Below are positions 1-5,550 of a stretch of DNA of 10,439 nucleotides, piece by piece (position 1 is the stretch's first letter; each line of letters starts with the position of its first letter). The DNA lies in NCBI GenBank assembly GCA_021797225.1, contig JAKAAE010000048.1, positions 1-10,439 of the forward strand. Reading direction: 5' to 3'. The position numbers and the translations under genes are program-made. Origin of the DNA: Thermoplasmata archaeon. GTDB taxonomy: Archaea > Thermoplasmatota > Thermoplasmata > Thermoplasmatales > Thermoplasmataceae. Under the pieces are notes generated by a model, which did not search any database, was not told the origin of the DNA, and saw only the letters and a program-made list of their open reading frames with translations.

Positions 1-74
1 TCGGGTATATTCTGAATTTATAAGCTCTCAGTATCATCTTTTTTAGAATATATATGAATTTATTACCTATAAAA

Positions 75-116
75 TTATGCTCTCATCTCCTCCCTCACGG
101 AAGGAGACTTCCCGCT
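75..116 (-). pseudogene. Decayed C-terminal end of an IS200/IS605 TnpB with its end hairpin
   Basis: On the minus strand this stretch reads, up to a TAA stop at 77-75, as S-G-K-S-P-S-V-R-E-E-M-R-A. That resembles the short basic tail (SPSVREE-like) of TnpB proteins encoded by IS200/IS605-family elements. The same bases form a hairpin (86-94 with 99-107, loop 95-98, one mismatch), as expected for the right end of such elements, where the tnpB 3' end overlaps the structured end of the guide (omega) RNA. An in-frame stop lies directly upstream (119-117), and the DNA beyond belongs to a membrane protein gene, so only this tip remains. This is a recognition by pattern; alternatively it is just a GC-rich hairpin in a leader. 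Confidence 0.45.
86..107. repeat. GC-rich hairpin, possible IS200/IS605 right-end structure
   Basis: TCTCCTCCC (86-94) pairs with GGAAGGAGA (99-107), with one C/A mismatch and a TCAC loop. It is far more GC-rich than its surroundings. It sits within the putative tnpB remnant and would fold in the leader of the following membrane protein gene if transcription starts upstream of it. Confidence 0.6.
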
Positions 117-127
117 TTAAGGTTAAA

Positions 128-403
128 ATGGAAACTATAGAAAATAACGAAAAACAGAGAGAGGAAAAGGAGCCAAAATGCAGGAGTGAATCGGGGATAA
201 AGGCATTTGTCATAATAATGACTGGAATTACCATTATCACGGCAGCACTTACATCGGGAACATACAGTGGTTATGATCCGAATGGTAATTCTGTTGCCAT
301 AACGGGTTTCTTTGTCATAGTGACAATAATCATGACTGCTGTGTGGTACCGTACGAAATATAATAATTATGCATACAACCCTAATAAAAAAGGCAAAAAA
401 TAA
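128..403 (+). CDS. Small two-helix membrane protein, function unknown
   Basis: A 91-residue protein of unrecognised family. The N-terminal ~22 residues are highly charged (rich in E, K, R). They are followed by two hydrophobic segments at about residues 24-42 and 54-74, joined by a short polar G/Y/N/D loop. The tail is tyrosine-, asparagine- and lysine-rich and ends KKGKK. This is the layout of a hairpin membrane protein with a cytoplasmic basic tail. The ATG at 128 was chosen because the 17 extra residues from an in-frame ATG at 77 would be encoded by the GC-rich hairpin of the putative IS remnant. However, an AT-rich box (about 46-56) lies at the right distance for a leaderless start at 77, so that start stays possible. 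A T-rich stretch follows the stop. Confidence 0.65.
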   Translation: METIENNEKQREEKEPKCRSESGIKAFVIIMTGITIITAALTSGTYSGYDPNGNSVAITGFFVIVTIIMTAVWYRTKYNNYAYNPNKKGKK

Positions 404-429
404 TTTTTATCTTTAATTTGTTTTTTTAT
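403..429 (+). terminator. Oligo-T terminator after the small membrane protein gene
   Basis: Directly after the TAA there are T-runs at 404-408 and 420-427 on the coding strand. This fits archaeal intrinsic termination at oligo-T tracts, which needs no stem. Confidence 0.45.
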
Positions 430-518
430 ATTTATAATACGAGATCTCAGCAATTATATATGATTAATATCACTATAAAGGCATAATAACATATTCTTAG
501 AGCGTATCTGTTAATTTA

Positions 519-533
519 CCAGTTTTAAACTGG
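519..533. promoter_or_regulatory. Perfect palindrome upstream of the amidohydrolase promoter
   Basis: CCAGTTT-T-AAACTGG is a perfect 7+1+7 palindrome centred 41 bases before the ATG at 567. It lies immediately upstream of an AT-rich box (about 534-546), which is at the expected place for the TATA/BRE of a leaderless transcript starting at 567. The position just upstream of BRE/TATA is typical for activator or repressor sites such as those of Lrp/AsnC-type archaeal regulators. The binding protein is unknown. Confidence 0.5.
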
Positions 534-566
534 AATAATTAATATGCCATATTGAATTGATTGCAT

Positions 567-1709
567 ATGGAAATAAAGGAGTATATATTACAGATAAGAG
601 AGTATTTTCATGAATACCCTGAAGTGAGCTTCAAGGAGTATAAGACAGCGGATAAAATTGAGGAAGAGCTGAAAGCAATGGGGCTTACCCCTAAAAGAAT
701 AACTGAAACGGGAATAATAGCAGATATTAAGGGAAAAGGAAACAAAACAGTGGCAATAAGGGCGGATATAGATGCCTTACCTGTTACAGAGGAAAATAGG
801 GTACCATATGTTTCTAGAAATGAGGGTGTGATGCATGCCTGTGGACATGATACACACATGGCAATGCTTCTGGGTGCAGCCAGAATGCTTATTGCTGATA
901 AGGAAAAATTAAATGGGAATATAAGGCTTATATTCCAGCCAGCAGAGGAGCTTCCCCCTGGTGGCGCAATAGATATGATAAAAAACGGTGCACTGGAAAA
1001 TGTTGACTATATCATAGGGCAGCACATAATGGGATCGGTTCCAGCTGGACATGTGGCAATATTCTATAAGGAGATGATGGCAAATGCAGATGAATTTGAT
1101 ATTACAGTGCATGGCAAAGGTGGGCACGGATCCGCTCCACAGGATGCAATAGATGCCGTATATATTACTGCACACCTCATAGAAATGCTGAATACAATAG
1201 TTTCAAGGGAAATTGATCCGAGGGACCCGGCAGTCATAACAGTAGGAACAGTAAATACAGGATACAGATATAATATAATAGCAGCACATTCCAGGCTGAC
1301 AGGCACCGTGAGAACCTTCAGCCTTGAAGTACAGGCAAAGATTATAAAAAGAATAAAAGACATTTTAGAGGGTTTAAAATTAACATACGGGATAGAATAT
1401 GAGTATGAATACAAGAAAGGATATCCAGTGCTGATTAACGATGAAAAAGTAGCCAGATACATAGAAGAAACTGCAGAGAAAATTATTGGAAATGAGAATA
1501 TAGATCATCCAAAGCCTGATATGGGTGGCGAAGATTTCGCTTACTATCTTCAGAAAATACCGGGAGCGTACTATTTCTTCGGTGCCAGCAATGTTAAAAA
1601 AGGGATAAATTCACCGAATCATTCCCCTACATTTGATGTGGATGAAGACCAGCTCTATACAGGAGCCAGAATCCTGAAAGAGACTGCAATGAATATCCTT
1701 AATAAATAA
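567..1709 (+). CDS. M20D family amidohydrolase (N-acyl amino acid amidohydrolase / carboxypeptidase)
   Basis: A 380-residue cytoplasmic metallohydrolase of the M20D branch (hippurate hydrolase, aminoacylase, IAA-amino acid hydrolase, CPSA-type carboxypeptidase), full length for the family. Members cleave the amide bond of N-acyl amino acids or small peptides with a two-metal centre. Visible motifs, numbered from ATG 567: YFHEYPE-VSFKE near residues 13-24; HACGHDTH (C92 and H94 metal ligands); QPAEE (catalytic and ligand glutamates 127-128); IGQH (H153); GKGGHGSAPQDAIDA (H187, dimerisation-domain lid); MGGEDFAYY near 319-327; and the C-terminal NHSPTFDVDE (H352). All expected ligands are present, so it should be active; the acyl group and amino acid cannot be read from sequence. 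An in-frame TTG at 561 is the alternative start; the ATG is preferred because a TATA-like box lies about 25 bases upstream and no ribosome site is seen (leaderless). Confidence 0.93.
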   Translation: MEIKEYILQIREYFHEYPEVSFKEYKTADKIEEELKAMGLTPKRITETGIIADIKGKGNKTVAIRADIDALPVTEENRVPYVSRNEGVMHACGHDTHMAMLLGAARMLIADKEKLNGNIRLIFQPAEELPPGGAIDMIKNGALENVDYIIGQHIMGSVPAGHVAIFYKEMMANADEFDITVHGKGGHGSAPQDAIDAVYITAHLIEMLNTIVSREIDPRDPAVITVGTVNTGYRYNIIAAHSRLTGTVRTFSLEVQAKIIKRIKDILEGLKLTYGIEYEYEYKKGYPVLINDEKVARYIEETAEKIIGNENIDHPKPDMGGEDFAYYLQKIPGAYYFFGASNVKKGINSPNHSPTFDVDEDQLYTGARILKETAMNILNK

Positions 1710-1710
1710 C

Positions 1711-1722
1711 GTTCTTTTTCTA
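1711..1722 (+). terminator. Oligo-T terminator after the amidohydrolase gene
   Basis: A CTTTTTCT run lies within a few bases of the stop, followed by further AT-rich sequence. The next gene has its own TATA-like box (about 1783-1796), so the two are probably separate transcripts. Confidence 0.4.
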
Positions 1723-1820
1723 TATTTATTTAAATACTTTTGCAGGTTAAATAAAAATTTTTAGGCTAGGCATATAATTTGGATTAAATTTATTTACTTT
1801 GAAATTATAAAATATATGAA

Positions 1821-2423
1821 ATGCCCGAAGAAATGTACACATATTCCGATCATAAAATTACGGGAGAAAATGGATTCTCTGCTGAGATTATACCAGGAAA
1901 TCACTGGAAGGAAATCTCTATTGAGGACAGCATCAACGTAAAACTGTCACTGGAAAATGGAGTTTATATAATCAGGCATAATTTTCTTGAAGAGGGATAT
2001 GTCAGGAAGAATTCAGCTATGGAATATGAAGGAAATAATTTCATAATTGATCCTCAGGGATTGAAGAATTTAAACTCTAACAAAATAAATTTTGATATTA
2101 CTTCTGGAGATGAGCATGTAGCCTTCATTAACGTTTTTAGAAAGGAAATAAATATAGATCTGGATGAGCCTAAATATATTATTCCAGTGATAATTTATAT
2201 TGCAGTACTTTCAAGACGATTGAAGATTTTTGGGGGTAAGGTTCATGTGAAAAATTGGTCTGGGCCCTTGTTGAGCTTATCTGTGTCCATGTTTGGAGGT
2301 CTTATCACAACAGGTGGGTTGAATATGGGAAAAACAGAGCAATTAATTCTTCTCCTGGTTCCAATTGCGGCTTTAACAATTAGTTTGTTTTATTATATTT
2401 TAAGAAGAGGCAAACTGTTTTAG
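1821..2423 (+). CDS. Unrecognised protein with soluble N-terminal domain and C-terminal membrane helices
   Basis: A 200-residue protein of no certain family. Residues 1-118 are polar, with alternating beta-like stretches and no signal peptide. A hydrophobic segment (IIPVIIYIAVLS, about 120-131) follows a V-A-F-I-N-V-F-R-K-E sequence and D-L-D-E-P. The rest holds two likely membrane helices, about 149-168 and 174-194, ending in a basic tail (RRGK). A beta-rich domain closing with 'isoleucine/valine-rich strand, D-x-D, hydrophobic helix' is reminiscent of tubby-C/LURP-one/scramblase-like barrels, but this is only a resemblance. The start at 1821 is supported by a TATA-like box at about 1783-1796 and no ribosome site, as for a leaderless transcript. 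It lies between the amidohydrolase and the racemase in the same direction, but with separate promoters visible. Confidence 0.75.
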   Translation: MPEEMYTYSDHKITGENGFSAEIIPGNHWKEISIEDSINVKLSLENGVYIIRHNFLEEGYVRKNSAMEYEGNNFIIDPQGLKNLNSNKINFDITSGDEHVAFINVFRKEINIDLDEPKYIIPVIIYIAVLSRRLKIFGGKVHVKNWSGPLLSLSVSMFGGLITTGGLNMGKTEQLILLLVPIAALTISLFYYILRRGKLF

Positions 2424-2434
2424 ATTTATCCCAA

Positions 2435-2444
2435 ACTATTTAAG
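2435..2444 (+). promoter_or_regulatory. TATA-like box of the proline racemase-family gene
   Basis: ACTATTTAAG lies 21-30 bases before the ATG at 2465 in a gap of only 41 bases after the previous stop. No Shine-Dalgarno is present before the ATG. This is the geometry of a leaderless archaeal promoter. Confidence 0.45.
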
Positions 2445-2464
2445 AAATCAATAATTGCAATATC

Positions 2465-3457
2465 ATGGCCTTTAAATCTGAATTAACACTGGATGTTATA
2501 GATACGCATACTGAAGGCGAACCTACACGCATAATTTTCTGGAACAGCATACCTAAAAACTTGCCGGATGCATTATCTGTAAGAAATTATTTTATTCAAC
2601 ACTACGACTATATAAGAACTACACTATTGCAGGAGCCCAGAGGGCATAAGGATCAGTTCGGGGCTGTACTACTTCCACCTGTTAACCCTGGAAGCGATTA
2701 CACGGTAATATATCCAACAACGGATTCATATCTGGATATGTGCGGGCATGCCACAATAGGTATTAGCACTGCACTTGTTGCACTTGGATATGTTCAGTTT
2801 GAAGGCAGTGAAAAAGTGCTTACCTATGATACTGTGGCTGGTACTGTCAAGGCAAGGGTAAAAGTAGAAAACGGAGAACCGGTTTCCGTATCCATAGTGG
2901 ATGTGAAATCCTATTTTGTAAAAAAAATAGATATAGACATTGAGGGAAAAATTGTACCGGTACATATCTCATATGGCGGTAATTTCTATGCTATAGTGGA
3001 ATCTGATTCAATAGGAGTTGATGTTGATCCAGAAAATATAGACAAACTTCTGGAATATGGTAAAATTATCAGGGAGAAATCAAGTAAGACAATACAGGAA
3101 ATCTACCCTAATAGTACCAAAAATCTGAAGCCGTTGGCTATGATTACTGACAGCAGGCATGATTACCGTGCAATTGTTACCTTTGCAGGGAACAGCTTTG
3201 ACAGGTCTCCATGCGGCACCGGTACGGCTGCAAGGGCTGCACTGCTCGTCCATGATGGGAAGCTGGATGTAAACGGCCAGTACACAAATGAGTCCATTAT
3301 AGGATCCAGATTTAAATGCAGGATAATTTCCTCCGAGAAGGTTAATGGAAATATTATCATAGTGCCGGAGATTACCGGAAGAGCATGGATTACCCAGCTG
3401 TGCAAAGTTATTGTTAACCCGGAGGACCCGTTAAAACACGGATTCCTTGTGCAATGA
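2465..3457 (+). CDS. Proline racemase / 4-hydroxyproline epimerase family protein
   Basis: A 330-residue, full-length member of the proline racemase superfamily, cofactor-independent enzymes that invert the alpha carbon of proline or hydroxyproline using two cysteines as acid and base. Seen here: DTHTEGEPTRII (residues 13-24, substrate loop), the first catalytic motif DMCGHATIG with C93, GGNFYAIV (171-178), and the second motif DRSPCGTGTAA with C250. Both cysteines are kept, which argues against the trans-3-hydroxyproline dehydratase subgroup, where the first cysteine is replaced. Proline racemase versus 4-hydroxyproline 2-epimerase cannot be settled here. MCGHA in place of the common MCGHG is a small variation. 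The ATG is preceded by a TATA-like box about 25 bases away. With the upstream amidohydrolase it suits amino acid scavenging, with no evident shared operon. A tiny ORF begins on its stop codon (ATGA). Confidence 0.92.
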   Translation: MAFKSELTLDVIDTHTEGEPTRIIFWNSIPKNLPDALSVRNYFIQHYDYIRTTLLQEPRGHKDQFGAVLLPPVNPGSDYTVIYPTTDSYLDMCGHATIGISTALVALGYVQFEGSEKVLTYDTVAGTVKARVKVENGEPVSVSIVDVKSYFVKKIDIDIEGKIVPVHISYGGNFYAIVESDSIGVDVDPENIDKLLEYGKIIREKSSKTIQEIYPNSTKNLKPLAMITDSRHDYRAIVTFAGNSFDRSPCGTGTAARAALLVHDGKLDVNGQYTNESIIGSRFKCRIISSEKVNGNIIIVPEITGRAWITQLCKVIVNPEDPLKHGFLVQ

Positions 3458-3543
3458 CAGGAATTGCCAGTAAAAATATTATAGATGTTAAATGCGACAG
3501 TGGAAATATTATTATACATATAAAATCGGCACACCCAGTGTAA
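3454..3543 (+). CDS. Possible 29-residue peptide or gene fragment coupled to the racemase stop
   Basis: The ATG at 3454 overlaps the racemase TGA as ATGA, the classic translational-coupling arrangement. The frame runs 29 codons to TAA at 3541-3543. The peptide (starts MTGIASKNIIDVKCDSGN, ends HIKSAHPV) has alternating hydrophobic residues rather than random composition and no membrane segment. It may be the surviving N-terminus of a decayed second operon gene, or chance. No family was recognised. Confidence 0.25.
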   Translation: MTGIASKNIIDVKCDSGNIIIHIKSAHPV

Positions 3544-3783
3544 CCCAATAACAACACTGTAGTCCATTAGAAAAAAATATCAATCTGCACAAGACAGGGT
3601 ATCTAACTTAACTAAAACTCTACTATTTTTCACCGTATAATTCAAACCTCCTGCCTTATTGCCAAAATTATATTGCATCAGAGTGTTTAATATTTTTTGG
3701 TATTTTCATAATATCTGGAAATATACAATCTTCCATATTCTATGAAATAAGTGTGTTTTGGTAGTAATATTTGAGTGTGTAAG
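3544..3783. other. Intergenic stretch without a recognisable gene
   Basis: Between the racemase region and the convergent vapC stop there is AT-rich DNA with T-tracts (about 3624-3630 and 3692-3697) that could end plus-strand transcription. Two AGTGTGT copies lie at about 3750-3780. No RNA gene or credible coding frame was found; a minus-strand open frame covering part of it is the antisense of the racemase gene. Confidence 0.4.
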
Positions 3784-4224
3784 TTATAACACTGTTTCAA
3801 TGCCGAGCTTTTTGGCAATAGTGTTAAGTTCAACATCAGCGGTAAAAAATTTATCTCCTTTTGCTTCTATACAGGTTTCCAGTTGGATGGCGTCTACTAT
3901 ATAGACATGTTGCTCAAAAACCACTTTTATAGCCTTTCTGATTATCTGGTTCGTAACGGGAAATATTTCAACAGAATTAGAACGTTCAAGAACATTTAGC
4001 TCTCTTAACATTGCCTGAAACAGATGCCTGGCATCAAGCCCAAATTTTCTCGCATACTTATCAAAAACAACAGCAGCTTCACCGAGATTGATTTCAGATA
4101 TGCAAAAGACAGTTTCCCCTTGATGCGCAAGCTGAAAATAACTATCTATTATATCAGTGCCCTCCTCATTAACATATCTTTTAACCAGAATGCTGGTATC
4201 AAGATAAATTCGAGTTTCTTTCAT
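3784..4224 (-). CDS. vapC: VapC-type PIN-domain ribonuclease toxin
   Basis: A 146-residue single PIN domain, the Mg2+-dependent endoribonuclease fold of VapC toxins, which stop growth by cutting tRNA, rRNA or mRNA when free of antitoxin. The acidic residues are in place: D9 in IYLDTSILVK, E49 (or E44) in SEINLGEA, D111 in YIVDAIQLE, and D130 in FFTADVELN. The length is normal for a VapC and nothing suggests inactivation. Its ATG at 4224 lies 26 bases inside the 3' end of the upstream antitoxin gene, the usual vapBC overlap giving coupled translation. The target RNA cannot be predicted. Transcription should come from the promoter and operator upstream of vapB. Confidence 0.92.
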   Translation of the reverse strand: MKETRIYLDTSILVKRYVNEEGTDIIDSYFQLAHQGETVFCISEINLGEAAVVFDKYARKFGLDARHLFQAMLRELNVLERSNSVEIFPVTNQIIRKAIKVVFEQHVYIVDAIQLETCIEAKGDKFFTADVELNTIAKKLGIETVL

Positions 4225-4483
4225 TTCTCATTTCCCTGATTTGTGTCTCTGATTGAACTTTTCCGGTGAGATTGGGTCTGTTCTTCTTTATATCCTCTGG
4301 ACTTATATATCTGCAGTCAAGTCCCAGTTCATTACATATATCTTCAATAATCTCTGATGAGGAAAGACTTCTAAGAGATTTTTCAATATAATCACTTAAA
4401 GTTTTTCCCCTTTTTAATAAAACTACCTTCGCATTATTCACCACCGGCTTATCCACCGATACTGTTATTTTAGTTTTAACCAT
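4199..4483 (-). CDS. vapB: VapB-type ribbon-helix-helix antitoxin
   Basis: A 94-residue antitoxin for the overlapping PIN toxin. The N-terminus, KTKITVSVDKPVV, followed by a helix (about 16-25) and TLSDYIEKSLRSL (28-40), is the strand-helix-helix pattern of ribbon-helix-helix DNA-binding domains. The C-terminal half (about 42-94) would be the toxin-neutralising tail and ends in a charged, arginine- and asparagine-rich stretch. The start at 4483 is backed by a TATA-like box on the minus strand (4513-4507) and an inverted repeat between it and the ATG, which fits leaderless transcription and autorepression by VapB or VapBC. A decayed copy of this gene lies just upstream at 4599-4820. Confidence 0.88.
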   Translation of the reverse strand: MVKTKITVSVDKPVVNNAKVVLLKRGKTLSDYIEKSLRSLSSSEIIEDICNELGLDCRYISPEDIKKNRPNLTGKVQSETQIREMRNERNSNLS

Positions 4484-4493
4484 ATAGCCGTAT

Positions 4494-4509
4494 ATACAGC
4501 TTCCTGTAT
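4494..4509 (-). promoter_or_regulatory. Inverted-repeat operator candidate of the minus-strand vapBC
   Basis: ATACAG-CTTC-CTGTAT, arms of 6 and a 4-base spacer, lies 11-26 bases before the vapB ATG. It touches the TATA-like box (minus-strand TTTAATA, 4513-4507), so a bound VapB dimer would block transcription. A second TATATACAG occurs at 4537-4545, a direct repeat of 4491-4499 with a 46-base offset, so there may be two sites. Confidence 0.5.
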
Positions 4510-4574
4510 TAAATCTTTCTGTAGAATATTAGTTTTTATATACAGACGATAGAAAAGTAGCTATATTATCCAGA

Positions 4575-4622
4575 AAATACAATACATTTGTTTTCCAGCT
4601 ATCTATGTGCATAGAAATTTAA
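4575..4622 (-). pseudogene. Stub of the vapC that followed the decayed vapB
   Basis: Where the live vapB runs into vapC (AGAAACTCGAATTTATCTTG on the minus strand), the decayed copy has AGAAACTTAAATTTCTATG, followed by a similar ...AGCTGG against ...ATTCTGG. The duplicate therefore once extended into vapC, but the likeness ends after about 13 codons and contains a stop. The overlap with the decayed vapB frame mirrors that of the intact pair. Confidence 0.4.
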
Positions 4623-4820
4623 GTTTCTGCAACTTCTCACTGCCCGAATTTTTATCTCTGATTGAACTTCCCAGGTGAGATTGAATATGTTTCTTATGTC
4701 ATCTTGACTCACATATTCGCAGTTAGGATCTAATTCAATACATATATCCCCAATAATTTTAGATGGAGGTTCTATAGGATTTTTAATATAATTATTCGAG
4801 ATTTTTCTCTTTTTAGCCAC
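4599..4820 (-). pseudogene. Decayed duplicate of the neighbouring vapB antitoxin
   Basis: The minus-strand frame (GTG at 4820, 73 codons) aligns with the VapB at 4199-4483 from its residue ~24 on. SKIIGDICIELDPNCEYV matches SEIIEDICNELGLDCRYI, and EVQSEIKIRAV matches KVQSETQIREM. About 22 of 40 core residues are identical by eye, and the DNA is also clearly alike. The first beta strand and first helix of the ribbon-helix-helix domain are missing, the second-helix region is eroded (KNPIEPP), and no toxin follows, so it should neither bind DNA nor neutralise a toxin properly. The GTG has no evident promoter geometry of its own. Whether it still makes a peptide that could bind the toxin is open. 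Confidence 0.75.
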
Positions 4821-4844
4821 AAGTAAGTCACCAAAAAGTTAATA

Positions 4845-4860
4845 TTATGTTTAAACATAA
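4845..4860. promoter_or_regulatory. Perfect 16-base palindrome, operator candidate of the plus-strand vapBC
   Basis: TTATGTTTAAACATAA is a perfect palindrome. It sits between a TATA-like box (about 4840-4847) and the ATG at 4868, 8-23 bases before that start. An earlier in-frame ATG (4847) falls inside the palindrome, which argues that it is operator, not coding sequence. Autorepression by the VapB encoded just downstream is the simplest reading. Confidence 0.6.
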
Positions 4861-4867
4861 ACAGAAT

Positions 4868-5080
4868 ATGTTCAAAACCATAACTATAAAAAAGGCGGTT
4901 TATGATGAACTAATTAAGGTCAAACAACCGGATGAGAGCTTCAGTGAATTGCTTGATAGGCTGGTACAATCGAAAGATAAGGGGGATGTTCTTTTATCAC
5001 TTAGAGGCAGTATAAATTTTACAGATAAAGAAGCAATGTTAAGGGAAAGTCAGGAAAGACGTTGGGAGAGAAGAATATGA
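4868..5080 (+). CDS. vapB: VapB antitoxin (PF02697-like)
   Basis: A 70-residue antitoxin of the archaeal VapB family (PF02697 type), unlike the minus-strand VapB. MFKTITIKKAVYDELIKVK is the N-terminal strand and first helix; ESFSELLDRLVQSK is the diagnostic 'SFS-x-LL-x-RL' second helix. The C-terminal ~35 residues, ending in R/E-rich SQERRWERRI, would wrap the toxin. The start at 4868 rather than 4847 was chosen because the upstream ATG lies inside a perfect palindrome and the family normally begins with the K-T-I-T-I strand. Its stop overlaps the toxin start as ATGA, so the two are translated together. They are divergent from the decayed vapB. Confidence 0.88.
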   Translation: MFKTITIKKAVYDELIKVKQPDESFSELLDRLVQSKDKGDVLLSLRGSINFTDKEAMLRESQERRWERRI

Positions 5081-5454
5081 TAATGATTGATACAGATGTT
5101 ATAATTGAGATTGTGGATAAAGAGTCAGTAAAGGGTGAGGAACTCATGAACAGAATTATCAATTCTGGTGAAACTTATTTTACCTCTTCCATCAATTTTC
5201 ATGAGTTAATGTATGGTATACATAAATATTCAAAGGATAAGGAGCAAATCCACGGGATTCCAGTAATAAATTATACTAAAGAAGATGCGAATTTATCCTC
5301 CAACCTGGAAATATTTGCAGAAAATAATGGAAAAGCTGTTCCCAGAATGGATGCGATGATAGCTTCGGTAGCTATCAACAATAATAGTAATTTATTAACA
5401 CTTGATAATCACTTTAAAATCTTTACGGAGGTAGGCCTTAAATTATTTGATTAA
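5077..5454 (+). CDS. vapC: VapC-type PIN-domain ribonuclease toxin
   Basis: A 125-residue PIN-domain toxin paired with the VapB just upstream. The catalytic acids are all visible: D5 in MIMIDTDVIIE, E43 in INFHELMYG, D92 in RMDAMIASVA, and D110 in LLTLDNHF. It is slightly short for the family; the loop between the E43 helix and the next strand (around HKYSKDKEQIHG) looks trimmed, without harm to the active site. The start at 5077 overlaps the antitoxin stop (ATGA) and is preceded by a purine-rich GGGAGAG; an in-frame ATG at 5062 inside vapB is less likely. It is unrelated in detail to the other PIN protein in the window, so cross-neutralisation is not expected. A short T-run follows the stop, and the ATPase gene converges from the other side. 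Confidence 0.92.
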   Translation: MIMIDTDVIIEIVDKESVKGEELMNRIINSGETYFTSSINFHELMYGIHKYSKDKEQIHGIPVINYTKEDANLSSNLEIFAENNGKAVPRMDAMIASVAINNNSNLLTLDNHFKIFTEVGLKLFD

Positions 5455-5514
5455 TTTTTAAATCTACTGGATGGCTATCAAAATTTAAACGTCGTCCATC
5501 AATATATTATTGCC

Positions 5515-5529
5515 TGTATACTTTATACA
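5515..5529. repeat. Inverted repeat in the convergent vapC/ATPase gap
   Basis: TGTATA-CTT-TATACA (6-base arms) lies between the two convergent stops. It resembles the GTATA-N-TATAC cores found at the ATPase promoter but with a 3-base spacer. It may be a weak related site, a small termination hairpin, or chance. Confidence 0.3.
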
Positions 5530-5550
5530 TCAGCCCGTTGTTCTAAATGA

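Noticed and set aside
608..859. Minus-strand frame of 83 codons
   Set aside because: Antisense to the metal-binding region of the amidohydrolase; no domain and no promoter or ribosome site.
1064..1462. Open frame of 132 codons on the minus strand
   Set aside because: It lies wholly antisense to the amidohydrolase, whose family motifs are intact, and its serine/isoleucine-rich translation is typical of an antisense shadow.
3163..3567. Minus-strand frame of 134 codons covering the racemase 3' end
   Set aside because: Mostly antisense to the conserved racemase region with the second catalytic cysteine; no family features.
4024..4239. Plus-strand frame of 71 codons inside the minus-strand vapC
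   Set aside because: Antisense to the PIN toxin; no recognisable features.
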